Source of the DNA: Prosthecochloris sp.
GTDB lineage: Bacteria; Bacteroidota; Chlorobiia; Chlorobiales; Chlorobiaceae
Length of the DNA: 64,000 nucleotides
Direction: 5' to 3'
NCBI GenBank assembly: GCA_015482705.2
Contig: JADMLA020000037.1
Location: 28,160 to 92,159 of the forward strand
This document shows positions 57,717 to 64,000 of this stretch, in pieces; the stretch's first letter is position 1, and each line of letters opens with the position of its first letter. The notes under the pieces are model-generated. The model made no database searches. It had not been told where the DNA came from and saw only the letters and a program-made list of their open reading frames with translations. Both the position numbers and the translations under genes were made by a program.

Positions 57717-58382
57717 ATGTGCGGACGGTTCGTGCTATTCATCCCTCTTGCCGAAATAGCGAAAGAATTTCAGGCCGAGCAGCTTTCTTTCGGATTCGAG
57801 CCGGACTACAACATCAGTCCATCGCGGAACGTTCCGCTCGTCATCCGTGACACGGATAACCGTTTGATTCTCTCACGCTGGGGTTTCGTGCCCGTCTGGG
57901 CGGACGATCTCGCAATCGGAAACAGGATGATCAATGCACGGGCGGAGACCGTTGCCGACAAGCCGATGTTCAAAAAAGCCGTTGCCGAACAACGCTGTAT
58001 CGTGCCGGCGAACGGGTTTTACGAATGGCGCAAGATTGGAAGCAGAAAGCAGCCTGTTTATATCAGCCGGAAGGACGGAAAGATCATGGCTCTCGCGGGT
58101 ATACACAACACCTGGGTATCACCCGCGGGCGAAAAGGTCAATACCTTCGCCATTATCACCACGCAGCCGAATGAATTGGTCAAGGAGATTCACAACAGAA
58201 TGCCGGTTATTTTATCTAAGGAGCAATACGAGGAATGGCTGCAAACCGGAAAACTGTCTCCTGAGGCTCTTGAGCGTTTGTTCAAACCGTTCCCTTCCGC
58301 GAAGCTCGAAAGCCACGATGTTTCATCAAAAGTCAACTCACCTGCGAACAACGCTCCTGACAATATCGATCCTCTCGATTAA
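57717..58382 (+). CDS. SRAP/HMCES-family SOS-associated protein (YedK type)
   Basis: The 221-residue protein starts MCGRFVLF, so Cys2 becomes the N-terminal nucleophile after Met removal. It also has NISPSRNVPLV, RWGFVPVWA, NARAETV, RCIVPANGFYEWRK (catalytic Glu) and IHNRMPVIL (catalytic His). The family crosslinks to abasic sites in single-stranded DNA and shields them. It shares a promoter region with the divergent umuC. The C-terminal tail after the domain (SSKVNSPANNAPDN) is low-complexity. Confidence 0.94.
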   Translation: MCGRFVLFIPLAEIAKEFQAEQLSFGFEPDYNISPSRNVPLVIRDTDNRLILSRWGFVPVWADDLAIGNRMINARAETVADKPMFKKAVAEQRCIVPANGFYEWRKIGSRKQPVYISRKDGKIMALAGIHNTWVSPAGEKVNTFAIITTQPNELVKEIHNRMPVILSKEQYEEWLQTGKLSPEALERLFKPFPSAKLESHDVSSKVNSPANNAPDNIDPLD

Positions 58383-58835
58383 ACGCTCTCCGGCAACAAG
58401 ACCTCTAGCCGAATCATCATCGCCTCGAGGCCCCGTACGCTCTACCAGCCTTATTTAAACTCAATAGTTTCAACGGCAGAGAGACCCTCCCTTCTCTGAA
58501 CCATTTGCTCACGATTGCCCGGTCCCTTATACTTGTACAGACCGAGAAATTCATGTCGTGTGTTTTTCCGGGCAGTGTAACCGGTTCCCGGAAGTCCGGA
58601 TACCGGTGTTCTCTTCCTTTTGAAATCGCCTTTTTTCGTAACTTGACCTGTACAATCTACCAGCTTTTTGAGTTACTGTACAAATATGATCGTACTCTAT
58701 CGGCGACCAATGGGCGGCTTAAGTAAAATCCCGGAAGGCAGCGGAAGGGAATAACAGAAGCATACAGGCCCTACCCGCGTCGACATGCACGTAGATTCAC
58801 GTACATCAGGCACGATCATTTTATAACCGACGACA
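58383..58835. other. 453-bp intergenic region with a nested hairpin
   Basis: No gene is recognised. At 58580-58607 an outer stem ACCGG/CCGGT encloses an inner CCGGA/TCCGG; it may be a transcription end or a small structured RNA element. A TTGACC at ~58644 could be a -35 for the following channel gene, with a 5' leader of about 150 bases. The rest shows nothing. Confidence 0.4.
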
Positions 58836-60497
58836 ATGAAAAAAGATCTCATCACCTATAGTTTCTTTTTGCTGCTTTTTTCAGCGAGCATAAACCTTGC
58901 ATTTGCCGACTCAACATCGCAAAAGGCCGGCCTCTCGCAACAAACAAGCCTTGTCGTTCCCGTAACAGCTCAAACCGGTACAGATACTTTAGAAACAAAG
59001 CCGGCTCCGCCGCCGAAAATAGACGATAAGGAAGTCATAAAGTTCTTTTCCGACTCACTGAAGCAACAAAGCGGATTTCCGGTCATCGTCAACAACAATG
59101 AGGTTTTTCGCCTGCATGGCAAAATCGCATCGATCGACCCAGAGCAAAGAGCTCGGAAAACATCAAAAATTCTTACAGAATTTTTCCGCTCATCAACCCC
59201 GATTGACTCACTCATAATCGTCGAGGGAGAAACGCTGACGGCAATCAAAACCCAAAGGGACATCATTGCAGCATTCAGCGAAGAAGACGCCATAGCCGAA
59301 AACATGTCACGGCAGGAACTTGCCGATTCAGCTCTTGCAAGAATCTCGAATCAGGCGGAAGAATTCAGGCAAGAAACCAGTGGACAGAATATAGTGTTCA
59401 GTATTCTTAAATCTCTTGCGCTTTTAGTGGCTCTGGCTGTTGTCTGGCATTATCTGCACAGTTTTTTCAACCTCATAGACGGATGGATACAAAAAATCAG
59501 GCTACACAACACCTCCTCCAGCCCGAATAAGCTCATACAAATGCTTTCTCCCGACCATTTTGCGTCCGGACTCGAATGGTTCAGCAAAATAGCCGAGTTG
59601 TTTCTGAAAGTCCTTCTGATTTACGCTTACCTCACGACAATGCTGAGCTTTTTCCCATGGACGGAGGACTTATCGACCAACCTGCTCGAGTTCGTCCTGG
59701 AGCCGGCAAAAAGATTATCCAATGAATTTATCACCCTGATTCCAAATGTTGTAGCAATCATCATCCTGATTACCATCACTCGTTACCTCGGTAAGTTCAG
59801 TGATGTTTTTTTCAGGAACATCTCAAAAGGAGAACTCAAGTTCGGTGATTTTGACGCTGAATGGGCTGAACCGACAAGAAAAATCGTCAAAATAATTCTC
59901 TACCTCTTGCTGGTATTCCTGCTTTTTGCATCTTTGCCTTTAACCAATAACCGAACCATACTGGCGCTGTTCATAATTTTAGGCCTGACTGTTTCACTCA
60001 GTGCAGTACCTGCTTTTCAGAATATAATCGCCGGTATCATGTTGAATTACACTGGATCGTTCAGAATCGGCGACAGGGTTAAATTCGGCGACATTACCGG
60101 TGACATAGTGTATAAAGGTCCTCTTGTAATTCGTATTAAAAATCTTTTGAATGAAATCATCCTCATACCAAACTCAACCGCATTTCGTTCAAAAATTATA
60201 AATTATACGGAGTCGGTTCAAAAAAACGGGCACTTATCACTTGAACTTGTACTTTATTTAAAAGAAAACTTAAAAACTGAAACACTTCGTGAGTTGGTAA
60301 TTGACGCGGCATTGGGAACCGATGGTATCATGCTCGATCCGAAACCGTTGTTTTTAAGGGCTGAAACAAAGAACGGATTATTCGGCTATACGCTCAGGGT
60401 AAATACCAAAGAAGAAAAAAATCTGGAAACCGTTTATTCAAGGCTTTTCCAGAATGTCCAGAACAAGCTGCAGGAACACCATTACAATCTGTCCTGA
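58836..60497 (+). CDS. MscS-family mechanosensitive channel with an N-terminal periplasmic domain
   Basis: 553 residues. Signal peptide (LITYSFFLLLFSASINLAFA), a ~160-residue periplasmic domain with helical repeats, then about five membrane helices (ILKSLALLVALAVVWHYL, LFLKVLLIYAYLTTML, LIPNVVAIIILITIT, IILYLLLVFLLFAS, ILALFIILGLTVSL). The MscS pore/beta region is FQNIIAGIMLNYTGSFRIGDRVKFGDITGDIVYKG (described by its ends, residues ~392-426). The cytoplasmic domain is shorter than in MscK-type channels. It opens under membrane tension to release osmolytes. The fur gene follows after 44 bp. Confidence 0.9.
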   Translation: MKKDLITYSFFLLLFSASINLAFADSTSQKAGLSQQTSLVVPVTAQTGTDTLETKPAPPPKIDDKEVIKFFSDSLKQQSGFPVIVNNNEVFRLHGKIASIDPEQRARKTSKILTEFFRSSTPIDSLIIVEGETLTAIKTQRDIIAAFSEEDAIAENMSRQELADSALARISNQAEEFRQETSGQNIVFSILKSLALLVALAVVWHYLHSFFNLIDGWIQKIRLHNTSSSPNKLIQMLSPDHFASGLEWFSKIAELFLKVLLIYAYLTTMLSFFPWTEDLSTNLLEFVLEPAKRLSNEFITLIPNVVAIIILITITRYLGKFSDVFFRNISKGELKFGDFDAEWAEPTRKIVKIILYLLLVFLLFASLPLTNNRTILALFIILGLTVSLSAVPAFQNIIAGIMLNYTGSFRIGDRVKFGDITGDIVYKGPLVIRIKNLLNEIILIPNSTAFRSKIINYTESVQKNGHLSLELVLYLKENLKTETLRELVIDAALGTDGIMLDPKPLFLRAETKNGLFGYTLRVNTKEEKNLETVYSRLFQNVQNKLQEHHYNLS

Positions 60498-60541
60498 ACG
60501 GATTGTCTCTCAACACAGCCCTATCTAACCGGATCATACCA

Positions 60542-61057
60542 ATGGCCTTTTCAAAAAATAAGAAGAAGAAAAACCTTTCTCAGCTGGCACTACAGGCAGA
60601 AACCATTTTCAAAGAGTCAATGAAAGAAGAGGGCTACCGATGCACCAGAGAAAGGCTGACTGTATTACGTGAAATCTATGAATCCGACAGCCACCTGGAT
60701 GCCGATGAAATATTCGTGCGCCTGAAAAAAAAGGGCGTCAGTATATCCAGAGCAACAGTGTACCATACTCTCGACCTGTTGTTCAAATTCCACCTGGTCA
60801 ACAAAATCGATCTTGGTCATAAACACACACATTACGAAAAGTCGTATGGAGTAGACAACCATCTGCACATCATCTGTGAACAGTGTGACCGGGTCGTCGA
60901 AGTGCACAGTGATGAACTCAACAAACTTCTTGACAAGCTTTGTGAAAAAAACGGTTTTACGCTTGGCAGTTTCAGCCTTCAAGTCTTTGCAAAATGCCGC
61001 GAAGAAATGGAAGGTCAGTGCTGCTCGAAATCCCACACCAACAAAAGCAAACACTGA
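60542..61057 (+). CDS. Fur-family metal/peroxide-responsive repressor
   Basis: About 171 residues from the ATG at 60542. It has a winged HTH (YRCTRERLTVLREIYESDSHLDADEI and VSISRATVYHTLDLL), then the metal domain with HTHYEKS, DNHLHIICEQCDRVVEVHSDEL (zinc Cys pair CEQC) and a second Cys in KCREEMEGQC near the end (replacing the usual CxxC). It may be Fur, PerR or Zur; the HxHxxxxCxxC pattern does not decide. A basic N-terminal extension FSKNKKKKN is present. A longer TTG start at 60503 is unlikely. Confidence 0.88.
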   Translation: MAFSKNKKKKNLSQLALQAETIFKESMKEEGYRCTRERLTVLREIYESDSHLDADEIFVRLKKKGVSISRATVYHTLDLLFKFHLVNKIDLGHKHTHYEKSYGVDNHLHIICEQCDRVVEVHSDELNKLLDKLCEKNGFTLGSFSLQVFAKCREEMEGQCCSKSHTNKSKH

Positions 61058-61199
61058 CGGCGGAAACCTTTTACCGTTTCTCTTTACAGCTGTTAATGGT
61101 TTGGAAGTAAGTCACTTACGATCAGAATGTCCCCTTCGCCTGTCTTTTTCCACTGTTTTTGCGGAATAATTTGAAATGCTCGTGCTTTAGGGATTGATT

Positions 61200-62453
61200 A
61201 TGGATGTTTCTCTCTTTGCCGCCTTGATCGGCGGCATCATAGTTCTCGGTGTTCTCGGTGATTTTCTTTTCACCAAAACCAAGATACCGACCCCGGTCAT
61301 TCTCATGTTTGCAGGAATAATACTTGGTCCTGCTACACATATATTGAAAAGTGATATCTTTTTTGAAATCGCCCCGTACTTCGGCACATTCGCGCTTATC
61401 CTCATTCTATTTGAAGGTGGACTTGATTTGGAGTTCGACCTGGTGATACGACAATTTTCGTCCGCATTGCTGTTGGGGTTTCTTTCTTTCATCGTCGGAG
61501 CCGCCGGTGTCACCTCAATCTGCCTCATTCTTTTTCAGATGGAAATGAGTGACGCTCTTTTTTACGGCTTTATCTTCGGCGGCACCAGTCCGGCGGTCAT
61601 TTTGCCGGTCCTGCCAAGGCTTTCCATCTCGAAAAATCTCAAAACCCTGCTGACGCTCGAAGCGGTCATCAGCGAGGTCCTCACAGTCATCTCTGTTATC
61701 ATCTACATCAAAATCCTCAAAGGGGGACAATATGAAGGTATCTCCATTCTCAACCATATTCTGACAAGCATCGGAATATCGATTCTTCTCGCGGCTGTCA
61801 GCGGATTGGTATGGAGCCGTTTCATGGGATATTTCAGCAAGCAAAATCTCGCTTACATGCTTACCCTCGGCTTCGTTCTGCTCCTCTATACTCTGACCGA
61901 TTTTCTGGGCGGTGAAGGAGCAATAACCATTCTTGCATTCGGCATACTGCTCGGTAATAGTAAAATACTTGCGGTAAAATCCCAGTCGATCCTCCAAAAG
62001 CTCAATAGCAGCGTAAACATAGCCGATTTTGAAATCGATGAAGTTGTAAAAAAAATCAATGCGGAACTGACCTTTCTCGTACGCACCTTTTTCTTTGTAT
62101 TTATCGGTCTGCTTGTCGATTTCACCTTTTTTACGCCGGATGTTCTCCTGATAGCTGTAGCTATTCTGACAATTTTCTTCATCAGCCGTATCGCCACGAT
62201 CAACCTTGTTCGCCCGCTTTCTCCATCTCTTAAAAGTGCACATATTTCCTCGACTTTAGGGCTCATCCCGAGAGGTCTCGCAACCGCAGTCATGGCCTTC
62301 ACTCTTTTGAACAGCGGTGTTTTCACCTCCAGCCAGCTCCTTTCAGTGGTTTTCGCAGTCATTCTGGCCAGTAATTTGCTAATGTCGGTATTTGTCTATT
62401 ACTATGAAAGCAAATGCAGACATAGCGCAAAGAATGAAGAAATAAGCAACTAA
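61200..62453 (+). CDS. Cation:proton antiporter (CPA family)
   Basis: 417 residues with about twelve membrane helices. The antiporter core shows FGGTSPAVILPVLPRL in the unwound helix region (~124), the paired LFEGGLDLEFDL, GEGAITILAFGILLGNS and LTFLVRTFFFVFIGLLVDF, and a last pore segment STLGLIPRGLATAVMAF. It exchanges Na+ or K+ for protons; the NhaP-like GLIPRGLATA motif suggests CPA1. The ATG at 61200 is preferred to a TTG at 61194. Strongly antisense-open sequence on the other strand is an artefact of the codon bias. Followed by an SMR gene after 29 bp. Confidence 0.88.
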   Translation: MDVSLFAALIGGIIVLGVLGDFLFTKTKIPTPVILMFAGIILGPATHILKSDIFFEIAPYFGTFALILILFEGGLDLEFDLVIRQFSSALLLGFLSFIVGAAGVTSICLILFQMEMSDALFYGFIFGGTSPAVILPVLPRLSISKNLKTLLTLEAVISEVLTVISVIIYIKILKGGQYEGISILNHILTSIGISILLAAVSGLVWSRFMGYFSKQNLAYMLTLGFVLLLYTLTDFLGGEGAITILAFGILLGNSKILAVKSQSILQKLNSSVNIADFEIDEVVKKINAELTFLVRTFFFVFIGLLVDFTFFTPDVLLIAVAILTIFFISRIATINLVRPLSPSLKSAHISSTLGLIPRGLATAVMAFTLLNSGVFTSSQLLSVVFAVILASNLLMSVFVYYYESKCRHSAKNEEISN

Positions 62454-62482
62454 AGAATGATATTCAACCCCGTTTGAGGACT

Positions 62483-62809
62483 ATGCACTGGATATACCTG
62501 TTCATCGCCATCATCATGGAAGTTGCAGGAACAACGTCTATGAAGCTTTCAGAAGGATTCTCAAAACCATTGCCATCGATTTCAATTTTCATTTTTTATG
62601 GCTTTAGCTTTACATTTCTCACGCTGGCCTTGAAGACGCTTCCAATAGGTATCACTTATGCTATTTGGGCTGCTGTAGGTACAGCGCTGATAACTCTTGT
62701 CGGTATCATATGGTTCGGAGAATCGTTGAATATGCTGAAAATACTCTCGCTACTTTTGATCATCATCGGTGTCGCCGGACTACATGCAAGCCGGGAATCC
62801 ATGCTTTAG
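62483..62809 (+). CDS. Small multidrug resistance (SMR) family transporter
   Basis: 108 residues, four membrane helices, as usual for EmrE/QacE/Gdx proteins. The conserved membrane-embedded Glu is in HWIYLFIAIIMEVAGTTSMK (~13). IGITYAIWAAVGTALITLVG is in helix 3 and ESLNMLKILSLLLIIIGVAGL in helix 4. It exports lipophilic cations or guanidinium in exchange for protons; the subtype cannot be told. The ATG at 62483 is preceded by GAGGA. It ends 4 bp before the proB start, so the two are one transcript. Confidence 0.9.
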   Translation: MHWIYLFIAIIMEVAGTTSMKLSEGFSKPLPSISIFIFYGFSFTFLTLALKTLPIGITYAIWAAVGTALITLVGIIWFGESLNMLKILSLLLIIIGVAGLHASRESML

Positions 62810-62813
62810 TCTT

Positions 62814-63899
62814 ATGTCAGAACCTCTTTATCGCAAAGTTGTTGTCAAGGTAGGAACCAATGTCATCACCAACAACAAGGGTGAGCTGGACCTGCAGATA
62901 CTCGATCAGCTTGTTTCACAAATTGCGGCACTGCGCAAACAGGGCGTCGAAGTGCTGCTTGTTTCCTCAGGTGCCGTCGGTGCCGGCCGCTCTATAGTCA
63001 AGCTCCCTTCGAGTCTTTCTCCTGTCGCTTCGCGGCAGGTGCTCTCCTCAACCGGACAGATAAGACTCATCAACACATATGCCGAGCTTTTTGAACAATG
63101 CGGCCTGAACATCGCACAAATCCTCGTGACAAAAAGTGATTTTCGTGACCGCCTTCATTACCTCAATATCAGAACCTGTCTTGCCTCGCTTCTGGAACAT
63201 GAGATTATACCGATCATCAACGAAAATGATGCTGTTTCCGTAACAGAACTGATGTTCACGGATAACGATGAGCTTTCGGGAATGATAGCTTCCATGATGC
63301 AGGTCGATGCCTACATTATTCTGTCACATGTCGACGGCCTTTTCGACATGTCCAGAAAAGAACGTACCGCAAGTCTCATCCGCACCATCGACGTTGCCGC
63401 CGAACATTTTCATCAGTATATCAAACCGGGAAAATCTGAATTCGGAAGAGGAGGTATGCTGACCAAATGCCATATTGCTCATAAACTTGCTCGTTTCGGT
63501 ATTACTGTCCATATCGCCAATGGACGCACTTCCGGCATTCTTACCGAAATTTTGAACGGTAAGGAAGTAGGAACACGGTTCATCGCTCAAAAACCGGTCT
63601 ACGGAAGAAAGCGCTGGATAGCTCACAGTGAAGGACTTGAAAAGGGGGCCGTTACCATCAACGCCGGAGCAGAAACCGCCTTACGCTCACCAAAGCGCGC
63701 AAACAGCCTTCTTCCTGTGGGCATTGAATCGGTTATCGGCACTTTTTTCAAAGGAGACATCATCAAAATATGCTCCGAAAACGGAGAAGCCATTGGTTAT
63801 GGTATGGCACAATACAGCTCTGAAAAGACGAAAGAAATTCTCGGAAAAAAAGGAGAAAAACCGCTGATTCATTACGACTACCTCTACCTCATGACTTGA
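62814..63899 (+). CDS. proB: Glutamate 5-kinase
   Basis: Phosphorylates glutamate as the first step of proline synthesis. From the ATG at 62814, 361 residues: VVVKVGTNVI at the N-terminus, VLLVSSGAVGAGRS, the IINENDAVSV motif, LSHVDGLFD, FGRGGMLTKCHIAHKLA, and a C-terminal PUA domain (KRWIAHSEGLEKGAVTIN onward). Full-length two-domain ProB. No proA or proC in the window; tightly linked to the SMR gene upstream. Confidence 0.95.
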   Translation: MSEPLYRKVVVKVGTNVITNNKGELDLQILDQLVSQIAALRKQGVEVLLVSSGAVGAGRSIVKLPSSLSPVASRQVLSSTGQIRLINTYAELFEQCGLNIAQILVTKSDFRDRLHYLNIRTCLASLLEHEIIPIINENDAVSVTELMFTDNDELSGMIASMMQVDAYIILSHVDGLFDMSRKERTASLIRTIDVAAEHFHQYIKPGKSEFGRGGMLTKCHIAHKLARFGITVHIANGRTSGILTEILNGKEVGTRFIAQKPVYGRKRWIAHSEGLEKGAVTINAGAETALRSPKRANSLLPVGIESVIGTFFKGDIIKICSENGEAIGYGMAQYSSEKTKEILGKKGEKPLIHYDYLYLMT

Positions 63900-63915
63900 A
63901 ACAAAGAAAATCTTG

Positions 63916-64000
63916 TCAATCACCTTCGCTCGCTTTGACAGTTATAGGCACCCCTTGAACACCGGCGTAAAAGACAATGAGTTCGGCAGTCTCTTTCCCT
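63916..64000 (-). CDS. C-terminal end of an unidentified protein (runs off the right edge)
   Basis: On the minus strand an open frame enters from the right edge and stops at 63916-63918. The last 27 codons read GKETAELIVFYAGVQ then GVPITVKASEGD, a plausible strand-rich protein end with acidic tail. No family can be assigned from so little. It would be convergent with proB, with 16 bp between stops. Confidence 0.38.
   Translation of the reverse strand, partial: GKETAELIVFYAGVQGVPITVKASEGD

Noticed and set aside
58505..58726. 73-codon plus-strand frame in the gap after the SRAP gene
   Set aside because: No ribosome site, no hydrophobic or domain pattern, spans the nested hairpin.
58729..58755. 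Segment CCCGGAAGGCAGCGG resembling the tip of signal recognition particle RNA
   Set aside because: Flanks do not form the long SRP helix and the second conserved strand is missing.
61515..62243. 242-codon open frame on the minus strand inside the antiporter gene
   Set aside because: Antisense to membrane helices; extremely charged composition is the mirror of hydrophobic codons. No start signal or family.

Overview
The window comes from a green sulfur bacterium (Chlorobi/Chlorobiales). The evidence is the bchF-bchC-bchX run for bacteriochlorophyll, a plant-type zeta-carotene desaturase (crtQ), a PucC/LhaA-type carrier, a probable chlorosome envelope protein, a bacillithiol-pathway deacetylase, type III glutamine synthetase and a full hemA-C-D/hemB set. 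Codon usage and base composition are fairly even, at roughly 45-50% G+C by eye. One gene near 55.7 kb is clearly more A+T rich. I could not fix genus or species; Prosthecochloris or Chlorobium would fit. No rRNA, tRNA, CRISPR array or insertion sequence was seen.

Layout. 0-4.2 kb: start of coaX, a small membrane protein, a YjbQ protein, a palindromic repeat element, then lrp-glnN. 4.4-11.2 kb: crtQ, two glycosyltransferase-like genes, a chlorosome-protein candidate, a sigma-54 activator, dut and bshB. 11.3-16.7 kb: a thioredoxin-reductase-like flavoprotein, a peptide-type solute-binding lipoprotein, then bchFCX. 16.7-24.9 kb: typA, then hemX-like/hemA/hemC/hemD, rmuC and a histidinol-phosphatase. 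25.0-32.1 kb: an accessory block of two paralogous membrane hybrid histidine kinases flanking an AfsA-type hotdog protein and a flavin amine-oxidase-like protein. 32.5-37.5 kb: hemB, aroC, cysE, umuD with a ruined umuC, and a QueD-like gene. 37.8-46.9 kb: small unknown proteins, a radical SAM protein, the pucC-type carrier, tag, TPP riboswitch-thiC, tpiA and greA. 47.0-55.1 kb: htrA, trpE, a truncated AsmA-like gene, lepB, lepA, fmt and def. 55.6-64.0 kb: a cysteine-rich unknown, umuC diverging from a SRAP gene, a mechanosensitive channel, fur, a cation/proton antiporter, an SMR transporter, proB and the tail of one more gene.

How the genes work together. The tetrapyrrole genes (hemA, C, D, B) make uroporphyrinogen III, which feeds bacteriochlorophyll (bchF, C, X). 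crtQ makes the carotenoid backbone. The pucC-type carrier and chlorosome candidate belong to the same photosynthetic apparatus. Thiamine is represented by riboswitch-controlled thiC and possibly by YjbQ. SOS/translesion functions are split over two places: an intact umuD beside a dead umuC, and an intact umuC beside SRAP 20 kb away.

Most interesting region. The 25-32 kb block looks like a self-contained small-molecule signalling system. An AfsA-family protein (the family that makes gamma-butyrolactone signals in Streptomyces) and a flavoenzyme are tightly coupled to a hybrid kinase whose membrane sensor resembles CqsS/LqsS autoinducer receptors. A second kinase of the same type lies just upstream. 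Both kinases carry Asn in place of the phospho-acceptor Asp in the first receiver domain. A perfect 28-bp palindrome overlaps a predicted promoter of the synthase operon. Function is inferred from domains and gene order only.
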